Assembly: GCA_963800725.1 (NCBI GenBank)
Contig: CAWDCE010000009.1
Location: 57,011-121,010 of the forward strand
Reading direction: 5' to 3'
Origin: Bog-473 sp963800725
GTDB taxonomy: Bacteria > Actinomycetota > Acidimicrobiia > Acidimicrobiales > RAAP-2
DNA length: 64,000 nucleotides
Shown: one piece after another, positions 55,252 to 63,776 of the stretch
Position numbering within the stretch: position 1 is the stretch's first letter
Layout: every line of letters begins with the position of its first letter
Notes under the pieces: model-generated
The model's input: only the letters and a program-made list of their open reading frames with translations
Databases searched by the model: none
What the model was told of the DNA's origin: nothing
Program-made: the position numbers and the translations under genes

Positions 55252-56404
55252 TCGCGCCGCCCGGAATGTTGGGACGAGGCGTGGGTGGCGCCATCGCTCC
55301 CGCGAATCGCCGCGGCTTCTTCGGTGAGGTCGATGCCAACAGGGCACCATGCGAGGCAACGGCCGCAACCCACGCATCCAGAGGTATCGAATTGGTCCCA
55401 CCATGTGGACAGCTTGTGGGTGAGCCACTGTCGGTAGCGCGACGATGTGGACGTGCGGACCTCACCGCCGCGGAGATAGGAGTGATCGAGATCGAAACAC
55501 GACGCCCAAGTTCGCGTGCGCACGACGGTTCCGCTCAAATCCGTCGTATCGGCGACGTCGCTACAAAAGCATGTCGGGCAGACCAGTGTGCAGTTGCCGC
55601 ACGACAGGCAGCGCTCGGCCACTTCGTCCCATCGGGGATGGTCAAGATTGCGCTCCAACAAGTCCGCCAATCCACGAGTTTCGAGACGGCGGCCAATAGT
55701 TGCACTGGCCGAGGTGATGACGCGCGGCTCGCGCCGTCCATGTCGACTGTTGCAGCTGGGGAACGCGGAATCTGCTCGAGCACTTCGGCCCCTCGCGAGG
55801 AGCCGACCCGCACCAAGAACCGATGACCGTCCACGTCGTGGAGTTCGGTGAGCGCGAGGTCGAATCCGTTGTCGGCATTTGGACCAGTTCCCATCGACGT
55901 GCAAAAACACGTCTGCGCCGGGGAACCACATTCTGCGACCACGATGAAAACATTGTGCCGGCGGCTTGCGTAGCGAGGGTCGGGGTAGCTGCCCTCGAGG
56001 AGCACCTTGTCGAGAATCCCAAGTGCGGCGAGTTCGCACGGGCGCGCACCGATGATGGCAAGCGGCGCCGACTGCTCCTGGGGAACTGTCGTTGTCACAC
56101 CGTCGGGCTCAACCGTTGAGGACCACAGTTCCTGTGTTGGTGGAAAGAACTCCGCCTTCCACGATCCCGGACCGACAGCCCAGGAAAACAGATCGTGGTC
56201 ATCGTCCTGTTCAAGGCGGTATCGGCCGGGACTTTGGGCATCGTGAATGCCGACAGGGAAATCGGCGGTGCCCAGCACCGCACCGGGCATGATTGCTCCA
56301 TCTCGCACTACCGGGCCCGTTGTCGCATATCCGAGGTCGCGCAACTTGGCGATCAGCGCATCGAGGCCATCGATGTCGATGATGGCGTTCTCGCCCAGAA
56401 CCAT
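55248..56404 (-). CDS. hyhB: hydrogenase beta subunit (two 4Fe-4S clusters), frameshifted
   Basis: About 385 aa. The N-terminal domain (LFSWAVGPGSWKAEFFPPTQELW, LAIIGARPCELAALGILDKVLLEG, VVAECGSPAQTCFCTSMGTGP) joins, after an indel near 55727, to TSASATIGRRLETRGLADLLERN. The C-terminal ferredoxin part has CLSCGNCTLVCPTCFC and CVGCGRCLAWCPVGIDL, two 4Fe-4S motifs. This is the HydB/sulfhydrogenase beta family. It is the first gene of the operon; ATG 56404 lies 36 bases after the nearer DosR-like box. It would wire electrons to the gamma subunit. Confidence 0.9.
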
Positions 56405-56439
56405 TGGACGAGGATAGGTCTGGGTGCCTGGACGAAACA

Positions 56440-56493
56440 GGGCCCTAAGTCACAGGGCGACATCTTCGCATCAGGCCTTGGGACTTTGGTCAC
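56440..56493. promoter_or_regulatory. two DosR-like boxes upstream of the hydrogenase operon
   Basis: GGGACTTTGGTCAC (56480-56493) matches 11 of 14 positions of the mycobacterial DosR core GGGACTATAGTCCC. GGGCCCTAAGTCAC (56440-56453) matches 9 of 14. The boxes begin 40 bases apart and lie 36-90 bases before the beta-subunit start. DosR control of the group 3b hydrogenase is reported for mycobacteria (established knowledge); its use here is inference. Confidence 0.5.
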
Positions 56494-56561
56494 TAGACAT
56501 CTGGCCCCGATGGGAGGACAATGGGAGTGAAGGATCCACCAGGGTCCAAGAGGAGGCGCTT

Positions 56562-56591
56562 ATGCGATGTATCGAGAGTGGCTCAGGTTGA
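56562..56591 (+). CDS. possible 9-codon leader peptide
   Basis: MRCIESGSG is encoded after a strong GAGGAGG ribosome site five bases before the ATG. No gene follows on this strand, only hairpins and a terminator at 56785, so it may be the coding part of a small RNA. Such tiny frames also occur by chance. Confidence 0.3.
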   Translation: MRCIESGSG

Positions 56592-56611
56592 GAATTGTTT
56601 GCGGGGGATTG

Positions 56612-56629
56612 AGCGAAAGGATTTTCGCT
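56612..56629 (+). other. short perfect hairpin
   Basis: AGCGAAA-GGAT-TTTCGCT, a 7-base perfect stem with a four-base loop, inside the possible small RNA. Confidence 0.4.
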
Positions 56630-56748
56630 AGGCCCTAGGAAGTAAGGCAACGAACTCGCGGTTTGAGTACTGCAATCTTACGAGCGATAGCTCGGCGAGG
56701 TGCCATTTCCCTGAAGCAAGCAGTTCTCGACATACAACTTAAGAAGAG

Positions 56749-56785
56749 CGCCCGATCCCTTGTGATTTCAGGGGACGGGCGTTTT
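56749..56785 (+). terminator. Rho-independent terminator
   Basis: CGCCCG (56749-56754) pairs with CGGGCG (56776-56781), extended by about four more pairs inside, and TTTT follows at 56782-56785. It would end a plus-strand transcript for which no ordinary gene is visible upstream. Confidence 0.6.
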
Positions 56786-57058
56786 CGCGTGTGCGGCCGT
56801 CGCATTGATCGTTGGGCACCGTGCCGGGTGGGTGGTGATCGCAGGGTCCGGATCTACACCAATGGGTATTCCCGGATTCGCAGTTCTTCGATCGACCGAA
56901 GTACTCCAGCGTCGAGCGGTCGCGAAGTCGAATTGGTCAGTGGTCGGGTCCACGTCCTATTGGCGCTTGATTCAAGCGTCGTGCCTCTGACGTGGTCGCG
57001 CATGCGGGGTCGATCCTGACTTGACCATTGGAAGTGACACACGTCCGAAGGCGGGTGG

Positions 57059-57533
57059 CTACGGGCGTCGGTCACGAGGTGGACTCACGTCGTTCCCACA
57101 CGTTGCGTGGTCGTCACGCGTGCGGATTTCATCGGCGAGCCAGCGGGTGACCGAACCCATTGGCGCAACATCTGCAAGGGATGTGAGATCCGCCCATTTG
57201 GCTGCCGAATGTTCGTCTGTCGGAAAGCTCACCAGCGTTCCCGACCACGTTTCGCACACGAAGCAGTCGATCGAATATGTGCGGCCGCTGGCTCCCATTG
57301 AGATCCGTCGACCGATGAGGTGCATGGCTCGGATGCGGAGCCCTGTTTCTTCGAGGACTTCGCGAGCAGCGGCCTCGGCGCTCGACTCAGCCATTTCGAT
57401 CTGCCCCCCGGGAAAGCACCAGAGGTTCGGGAAATTCGCGATCATTCGCCAGGCGGCGCAGGAGAAGCACCGCCCCTCGTTCTCGGTCGATGATGCCCAC
57501 AATGGCTGACTCGACCTCAACTTCACCCGTCAT
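57059..57533 (-). CDS. Nudix hydrolase, frameshifted
   Basis: About 157 aa. The true start is ATG 57533: MTGEVEVESAIVGIIDRERG leads through LLLRRLANDREF, then one extra base in a run near 57430 shifts the frame to PNLWCFPGGQIEMAES. The Nudix box is GGQIEMAESSAEAAAREVLEETGL (G-x5-E-x7-REV-x-EE-x-GL). Later RTYSIDCFVCETWSG and EHSAAKWADL complete the fold. Without the shift a shorter frame opens at 57526 with a false N-terminus. It hydrolyses a nucleoside diphosphate derivative; the substrate is unknown. Confidence 0.85.
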
Positions 57534-57632
57534 GAGTCAATGCCGCCAAGAAGAAATGTCGCCACGATCGGAGCCTAGGACCCAAGCACCTTGGCCGACG
57601 GAAAAAGCTGCATGTCCGTCGTGGACCTCAAT

Positions 57633-57670
57633 GCGCGCAACAGGAGGGCCGAAGCCCTCCTGTTGCGCGC
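57633..57670. terminator. perfect 17-bp hairpin, probable terminator of the 57951 gene
   Basis: GCGCGCAACAGGAGGGC (57633-57649) and its exact complement (57654-57670) flank a CGAA loop. It lies 120 bases past the stop of the small minus-strand gene and 100 bases before the Nudix start. No T-run follows, as in many actinobacterial terminators. Confidence 0.6.
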
Positions 57671-57789
57671 TGAGTGGAATCGATATGTTGCAGTTGCCGT
57701 GCATCATGGCTCAGTAAGCTGGTACCCGCGCCCGACAAATGGGGAACGAGGTCGAGCGCGGGTGCGAGGCAACCGAGCTCGCATTGCAT

Positions 57790-57951
57790 TCAGCGACGCA
57801 ACGATCCGCGCCGACCTTCACCGCGGCTGAGGGCGAAAGTCGCAACCCAGACGACGGCAAAAATGACGGCCGCAATCCACAAGAGATGTACAGCAAATCC
57901 TGCTCCGAAAAGAATCAATACCAACAAAGCGATCAGAATGATTGCCATCAT
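57790..57951 (-). CDS. 53-aa hydrophobic membrane protein
   Basis: ATG at 57951 follows AAAAGGGGAAC. The sequence MMAIILIALLVLILFGAGFA starts a first helix; a second (HLLWIAAVIFAVVWVATFAL) follows and the tail is basic (SRGEGRRGSLRR). This is the form of the short stress-associated hydrophobic peptides with two helices (similar in form to DUF5670 proteins). A SigB-like promoter lies 38-63 bases upstream. Only its position and composition argue for a function: a membrane stress protein. Confidence 0.7.
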   Translation of the reverse strand: MMAIILIALLVLILFGAGFAVHLLWIAAVIFAVVWVATFALSRGEGRRGSLRR

Positions 57952-57988
57952 GTTCCCCTTTTCCGTTCAATGTTCTCGCACGAGTCAT

Positions 57989-58014
57989 TTACCCAAACGC
58001 CGATTCCTGCAAAC
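57989..58014 (-). promoter_or_regulatory. SigB-like promoter before the 53-aa hydrophobic gene
   Basis: On the minus strand GTTT (58014-58011), a 16-base spacer and GGGTAA (57994-57989). Spacing equals that at 33929 and 40378. Confidence 0.55.
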
Positions 58015-58187
58015 CGTCGTGCAGCCCGAGTGAGCATTGGTGCCACGTATCGCCGTGGCGCGGGTGTCACGAGACGTGTGATCCAAGTGACAAGTCGGGA
58101 GGCTCGCCTCCCGATTGTGTCGGACGAGCGTGACGCGGTAATCAGACCCGCATCACTCCTTTACGGCCCAACGCAGGTCTGCGTTGC

Positions 58188-58576
58188 GTGGTCATCGATT
58201 GCCCTGACCCAGCTGCTCTCGCCTCTTTCTGGGCCCGAATGCTTGAGGGTGAGACAACCCGAGCGATCCGAAAACGTGCAGAGCGCATATTGGAGATGTT
58301 CTGTTCAAATTGGCATTTCAGTCGGTTGATCGGCATGGCCATCGGCAATAGCCGAGAGGCACTCCCCAGCAACTCCATCGAGACCTCACGGAGTTGGACT
58401 TTCAAGCAGCTTCTCGACGAGCCAGATCGTTGGGCGCGACCGTCGTGAGTGGCCGGATCGAGGAATTCGGATGCAACTTTGTGGTTCACCTCGATCCAGC
58501 CGCACATCCCTTCTGTCTCAGTGGCGAGCGCGAAGAGCCAATGTCCGTGGCCCATGATCGCACGGTCAACGACTGA
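58188..58576 (+). pseudogene. degenerate VOC (glyoxalase-like) protein
   Basis: The start VVIDCPDPAALASFWARMLEGE and the end ARSLGATVVSGRIEEFGCNF, VVHLDPAAHPFCL belong to one short VOC family. The middle is scattered over other frames (KLAFQSVDRH; PRGTPQQLHRDLTELD) with an intervening stop. At least two indels are needed to restore a 125-aa protein. Decay is plausible here, but sequencing error remains possible. Confidence 0.6.
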
Positions 58577-58705
58577 GGGCTCGCGCGATGGCCGCCGCCA
58601 TCGATGGTGCGGTGATCTCGTCAAATCACACACTCGCTTGTCAGCCTTCCATCCATGCACCACAGTGTTCACGAGAGAACACGGTGTCGATGGAGGAGTT
58701 CGCGG

Positions 58706-59503
58706 ATGGGCCGATTGCAGGATCGAGTTGCCATCGTTACCGGGGCCGGTGACGGGATCGGCCGGGGTATCGCTCGGGCATTTGCTCGAGAGGGCGCCAC
58801 AGTGGTGGTGGCCGAGCTGCAATCCGAGGCCGGCGCCGCCGTGGCCCGTGAACTGATTGAACAGTTCGAGGTCGAGGCCCTAGCCATCACGACCGATGTG
58901 GCCGACGAGGCTGCCGTGCGGGCGACAGTCGCCGAGGCAATCGATCGTTGGGGCGCGGTCGACATCTTGGTCAACAACGCCTGGGGAGGCGGCAGTTTGG
59001 GCCGCCTTGAGTACAAGACGAACGAGCAGCTCGACCATGGACTGAGAGTCGGGTTCTACGGGCCGTTGTGGGCCATGCAAGCGGCCATGCCCATCATGCG
59101 GGCCAAGGGCCGGGGCAACATCATCAACCTCTGCTCACTCAATGGCGTCAATGCGCACATCGGCACGGCGGAGTACAACTGTGCCAAAGAGGCACTCCGT
59201 ACGCTCACCCGCACGGCTGCTCGTGAATGGGCGCCCTATGGGATTGTCGCCAATGCAATATGCCCCGGCGCCAAGACTGCAGCTTCGCGGGCGGTCTTCG
59301 CGGCGAATCCTGAGCTCGAACTCATGGCCGATGCCGCCAATCCTATGGGTCGTCTGGGCGATCCCGAAACCGATATTGCGCCGGTCGCGGTCTTCTTGGC
59401 GAGTGATGACACGCGCTATTTGACTGGGAACACGTTGTACGTCGATGGGGGCAGCCATATCAACGGGGCTCCCTGGGCGCCGGATCTCCCCGACCACCCA
59501 TGA
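58706..59503 (+). CDS. short-chain dehydrogenase/reductase (SDR)
   Basis: A 265-aa classical SDR. The cofactor motif is VTGAGDGIGRGIA, followed by NNAWGG, the catalytic Ser of NLCSLNGVN, and Tyr-x3-Lys as YNCAKEA. The acidic residue after the second strand (VVVAELQSE) suggests NAD preference. The C-terminal YLTGNTLYVDGGSHINGAPW is standard. ATG at 58706 has GGAGG nine bases upstream. It overlaps a second SDR by 4 bases (ATGA), the pair being a catabolic operon with a SnoaL-like protein. Confidence 0.88.
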   Translation: MGRLQDRVAIVTGAGDGIGRGIARAFAREGATVVVAELQSEAGAAVARELIEQFEVEALAITTDVADEAAVRATVAEAIDRWGAVDILVNNAWGGGSLGRLEYKTNEQLDHGLRVGFYGPLWAMQAAMPIMRAKGRGNIINLCSLNGVNAHIGTAEYNCAKEALRTLTRTAAREWAPYGIVANAICPGAKTAASRAVFAANPELELMADAANPMGRLGDPETDIAPVAVFLASDDTRYLTGNTLYVDGGSHINGAPWAPDLPDHP

Positions 59504-60331
59504 GTGATTCGGCCATCGCGGGGACGCCGACGGCATTGGTGACCGGCGCGAGCCGCGGCATTGGACGTGCGATCGCCGTGGCCCTCGCGAGCGTCGGCTT
59601 CGATGTTGCCATCACTGCCCGTACGGTGCACGAAGGAGATTCGACAGCAGTTGAGCCCGACACCGGTGTCGCACTGCCCGGGAGTCTGGACGCCACGGCC
59701 TCGGCCATTGCGGCATTGGGGCGTCGTGCAGTAGCTATTCGGCTCGACCTGGTAGATCTGGCCGCATTGGCTCCTGCGGTCGAGACGGCCATTGGCGAGC
59801 TGGGCCATCTCGACGTGCTGGTGAACAATGCGCTCTACGTGGGTCCAGGAGCGCAATGTCGATTTCTCGACACCGAGCCGAATGAACTCATCCGCCGAGT
59901 AACCGGGAACGTCACCGCACAACTCCTCTTGACCCAACACGCCGTCGCGCACATGGTTGGTCGCCGCCGAGGACTGGTGCTTGACATCACCAGTGGGGCC
60001 GGACAGGTGACGCCCCGCCATCCGGTCGGCCAAGGCGGTTGGACCCTGTCGTACGCGGTGACCAAGGCTGGTTTCCACCGCATGGCCGACATGATCGCCC
60101 TTGAATACGGGAACGCCGGAATTCGAGCCTTCAACCTCAATCCCGGCTTCGTTGCGACTGAACGGGTGCGCGCGGTTGAGTCGCTCGCGTTTCGTGGCTG
60201 ACCGTGGTATCGAGAGTGATGTTGTCGGCCGGGTCGTCGCGTGGTTCGCCACTACCGGACAGCACCGTTTTGACAATGGCGCGTATCTTCAGGTGCCCGA
60301 CCTCGCTCGAGAGCTCGGATTGGTGACATGA
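59500..60331 (+). CDS. second SDR-family oxidoreductase, frameshifted
   Basis: About 276 aa. VTGASRGIGRAIAVALASVGF, the NNALYVGPG motif, DITSGAG with the catalytic Ser, and YAVTKAGFHRMADM for the Tyr-x3-Lys. One extra G at about 60189 breaks the C-terminus: VRAVESLAFVADRG should continue as IESDVVGRVVAWFATTGQHRFDNG and on to TGA 60331. Its stop overlaps the SnoaL-like start (ATGA). Substrate unknown; two SDR plus SnoaL-like proteins often act on ring or terpenoid compounds. Confidence 0.85.
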
Positions 60332-60852
60332 ACGAACCTCGGGGCGACGTCGTGGGCTGGCTCATTGCGCACGAAGAGATCCGACAACTCGCGAGCCGCT
60401 ACGCCATCGCCCTCGATTCCCGAGATCTCGACACGCTGGTCAACCTGTTCGTCGACGATGTGCAGGTCGGGCGCGAACGCGTTGGCCACGATGCGTTGCG
60501 AGCGAGCTTCACCGAGCAATTGGGAGAACTTGGCGTGACGATCCTGCTTGTGGGCAATCACGTCATCGACGTGATCGACGACGACCACGCAACCGGCATC
60601 GTCTCGTGTCGAGGCGAAATCGAGATGGAGGACCAGTGGGTTGTGCAGGCAATCCAGTACCACGACACCTACGAACGACACGACGGGACCTGGCTGTTCG
60701 TCCGCCGTCGCCACCTGCTCTTCTACGGAGCTGACCTGCTCGATCGGCCGATCGGCCTCCCCCTCGCTCACTGGCCATCGAGTGCGACCGGCAAGGGAGA
60801 ATTGCCAGAGTTCTTTGCGACGTGGCGGGACTTTCACGAGGGCCTCGCCTGA
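60328..60852 (+). CDS. SnoaL-like (NTF2-fold) protein
   Basis: A 174-aa protein with the SnoaL/NTF2 start EEIRQLASRYAIALDSRDLDTLVNLFVDD, then the strands VGNHVIDVIDDDHATGIVSC, MEDQWVVQAIQYHDTYERHDGTWLFVRRRHLLFYG. This is the SnoaL_4-type fold found in isomerases, cyclases and dehydratases acting with SDR enzymes. The Asp/His pair in VNLFVDD and YHDTYERH could be catalytic. It ends the SDR operon. Confidence 0.82.
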   Translation: MNEPRGDVVGWLIAHEEIRQLASRYAIALDSRDLDTLVNLFVDDVQVGRERVGHDALRASFTEQLGELGVTILLVGNHVIDVIDDDHATGIVSCRGEIEMEDQWVVQAIQYHDTYERHDGTWLFVRRRHLLFYGADLLDRPIGLPLAHWPSSATGKGELPEFFATWRDFHEGLA

Positions 60853-61193
60853 ACCAATGGGCGAAACGCTCGCCGCCGGGGTCGTTCCACCGAACTTTCG
60901 TTCATGCGTGCGCTGTGGGCCATGACCGCGAAGCGCCCGACAACCCGACTCGTTCGATTGTCTGCCGCTCATTGCGACACGAAACAATGATGCCGATCGC
61001 TCCGGCCCTGATGATTGAACGGGCGACAGCCGGAGGGCCGACGAGGCCAGCAGAGGCTCCCTCTTGTGACGTGACGGATGATCATGACGATTTACCCACG
61101 GGGCCGAACCAGTTCAAGCTGTCATTGCCTTGACGAGGGCGGTTCTCCCGCCATTTACCTCATGGCGCAATGGTGGGCCTGTAGGGTCGCATC
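60853..61193. other. intergenic region with candidate promoter
   Basis: About 340 bases. TTGACG (61130-61135) lies 17 bases before ATTTAC (61153-61158), a weak -10, with the inverted repeat GGCGG-TTCTC-CCGCC filling the spacer. This is the same arrangement as the oxidase promoter at 15923. The rest shows no gene. Confidence 0.4.
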
Positions 61194-62078
61194 GTGACTA
61201 CCAACGTTGCGGGACCGGTGGACGATCCCCTCGCCGACGGTGCGGCAACTGGATCGGACGTGGCGAAGGTCGGTGATCCGCATTTGCCGGGCACCTTGAA
61301 TCAAGCGGTGAGGCGACAGATTGAACTCACGCTGGTGGCGCCATATGAGACGCTCCTCACAGTGGCCATAAATGGTGCGCTGATGAGTTCTGCGTGGTTC
61401 TTCCTCCCCGCCGGTCTCAAGGACAAGGTCTTCACATTGCACGGCACACTCGCGTATGCATTGGTGCTGGCCGCATGGATGTATTCAGACGTACCGGCCA
61501 CGAACGTGCTCGGACCAGATGCGAAGCGTGTGGTAGCCGCAATTGATGATCCGGTCATGTTTCGCAGACTGCTTTACGCCAAGAACATCGTCTTGTGGAT
61601 GATCGTTACTCCGGTGTGCGCGATTGTCGCCGTGGTCGTTGGTCTGCAAAATCACGACCTGTTGTCGACGCTCTACACCATTGTGTGGATCGGCGTTGTT
61701 CCGTTCGGCATCCTCGGCATCTCGTCGTGGGTGGGAATTGTATTTCCTTACCATCCAATGCCGATCCGTTACCGCTGGGAACACCGTCTACCGCGGCGAA
61801 GGATGCTGGTGCGCTGGCTCGCACTTGTTGTCACGCCCTACGGTCTCGTCCCCGTCTTGGCGGTGGTTCTCATGGCGCCGTCGCTGCTCCTTTGGGGATT
61901 CACGTCTGCCCATGGATTGTCGAAGAAGCTGCCTGACCATGATCTGGGCTGGGGAGTTGCATTGGCCTGCGCCATCTCAATTGTGTGCTCCGTCGGTGGT
62001 CACCGATTGGGGGGATGGTTCGCCCGGCGACGCCGCACGAAACTGGTCGTCTTTCTCAGTGATCCAACTCGAGGCTAG
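61194..62078 (+). CDS. polytopic membrane protein of unknown function
   Basis: A 294-aa protein with about six hydrophobic helices (ETLLTVAINGALMSSAWFFLP, LAYALVLAAWMYSDV, IVLWMIVTPVCAIVAVVVGL, GVVPFGILGISSWVGIVFPY, LVPVLAVVLMAPSLLLWGF, VALACAISIVCSVGG). It contains the loop HPMPIRYRWEHRLPRRRM, which resembles an ABC-2-type or integral permease loop. GTG at 61194 is the start. No family recognised. Confidence 0.65.
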   Translation: MTTNVAGPVDDPLADGAATGSDVAKVGDPHLPGTLNQAVRRQIELTLVAPYETLLTVAINGALMSSAWFFLPAGLKDKVFTLHGTLAYALVLAAWMYSDVPATNVLGPDAKRVVAAIDDPVMFRRLLYAKNIVLWMIVTPVCAIVAVVVGLQNHDLLSTLYTIVWIGVVPFGILGISSWVGIVFPYHPMPIRYRWEHRLPRRRMLVRWLALVVTPYGLVPVLAVVLMAPSLLLWGFTSAHGLSKKLPDHDLGWGVALACAISIVCSVGGHRLGGWFARRRRTKLVVFLSDPTRG

Positions 62079-62301
62079 AACGAGATCCTCGGACAATCCC
62101 GGCTGCTATGTGCCGGTACGAGTTGAATCCGCCTGAATTACCATCCAGGCTGCCATCGTGGGGAGATGTCATCTCCGAGCAGTTCGATCCTGGGCACCTT
62201 TGAGCGCTCGCATCTCGCGAAGACCATTGTGCGTGTACTCGTGAGTGCGGCGCGGCCCGGCTCCAGGGTCCATTCGACTGACGTGGTGATCGAATTAGTT
62301 C

Positions 62302-63400
62302 TCAGGACTCCGCAGCCGCGACGGCTTCGTCCGGTGTGCCCCCGACGGTGAGTTTCGCACTCATCTTGATGGCCTTGACCGAACTGGTCGCGCCGGTCTG
62401 CATGATCACCGCGAAAGCCAATAGAACAATGGCCAGGTAGAAGAAGGTGTGGGAACCCAACATCAAAATAGCCACCCGTCCCAGGGCAAATGGCGGAGTG
62501 CAGACAACTGCTCCGATCGCTCCACCGACCACTGAAGCGGTTAATTTGTCTTTGGTCGATCGCTGAGACTTTATGCCGATGAGCCGCGACGGTACGGCGA
62601 CGTACGTGACCATCATGACGGCCACGACTGCCCCGAGCGTCACCGAAAACCACACCTTCCCCCATCGATCAACCACCATGGTTGCAAATCCCAGGGCCAG
62701 GCCGACGAGGAGGCCCCAGGCCAAGATTGTTCGGATGTGCGTCCTCGCATCAGAGAATGCCGGGCGAATCTGTGGAGCACCGGGCTTCGAAATCGCAAAT
62801 GCAAATACTGCGTTGAGAAAGAAGCTGCCCGCCGTCAGTGAGGCGATCACCAACAGGACGAGCCAGAGGAGCGGTCCCCGGAAGATGTGAAATTCCTTTC
62901 CGTGTAGTGCGTGAGCTTTCAGATCGAGCATGGCCGCCCAAATCCACATTGCGGGCAGAATCTGGACGAGGGTGAGTCGCCAATTCGTAAGGAGGAAGCT
63001 CGACCCCTTGAAAAAGCATGGCGAAAGCGCCGACGACCATTGCCAGAGGGGCCAAGTAGCGACTGCGCTGGCTAAGGGAAAGGATCGCCTCCTCCACCAT
63101 CTTGTCGTCGCCGTCACGGATGGCCTGAACCAGCCGGCGCACCTGGATGATCACGGCTTGGCGACGGGTTTGGCTTCGTTGCTCGGTAGACGCAGGGGGT
63201 CCTTCTGCTCGTCTTTCGGCACCCGAAGCGTCCCCCGACGCGACCGTGGCGGCCAATGATGCTGACTGGGTGCCTGAACCAGGCTCAGCAGTCTCCGACG
63301 GAGGATGCACTCCCGCACTCACGCCCGTTAGATCCTCGCGAAAGGGGTGGCGACGAGGACCAGATGTGGAGCCGCTGTGCGCCGGGAAGTACGTTTGCAT
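62302..63400 (-). CDS. membrane protein of unknown function, frameshifted
   Basis: About 365 aa from ATG 63400 with AAGGAGG 13 bases upstream. The first 100 residues are a polar disordered N-terminus, then a helix with VRRLVQAIRDGDDKMVEEAILSLSQ. Membrane helices begin at YLAPLAMVVGAFAMLFQG, and after an indel in the C4 run at 63004-63007 continue LLTNWRLTLVQILPAMWIWAAML to a total of about seven. The C-terminus TVGGTPDEAVAAAES is cytoplasmic. Yip1/DUF-type membrane proteins look similar, but no family is recognised. Confidence 0.65.
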
Positions 63401-63776
63401 TGAGCGACCATTTCCTCCTTAGGCTACCTCCAGTTGGCGACATCGAGAATTGCAGGACATCGTTCCTGGGGGAACGAGGCTGCGCCACCGCGCCATGTGA
63501 TTTTTCGGGGACTTGTGCGAGATCTGCAACGAGTTCTTGCGGTGATGTCAAGCCAAGTGCAGGTCGAATGAGGGCGCCTCGCTTGAGTCAGTGGCAGTGC
63601 AGACGGGGTGTCGCGGCCCGATCTTCTCGGGTTTTGCGTGATCGGTGCCAGGGGTGAGCCTCAGGTGCTGGAATGTGGGCGTGGAGCCCGCATCTGGTGT
63701 AATCGAAGTGTTGCCTTCAAGGCGATGGCGGCTCGGCTTCGTTGTCCCGCTCGCCGACGGCCCGGAACTGTCGCCG
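63401..63776. other. intergenic region without supported gene
   Basis: About 375 bases between divergent genes; it holds the ribosome site of the 63400 gene. A frame at 63608-63895 has an uncharacteristic composition and was not called. Confidence 0.45.

Noticed and set aside
56663..57019. 118-aa plus-strand frame across the terminator
   Set aside because: It runs through a clear terminator and has random composition.
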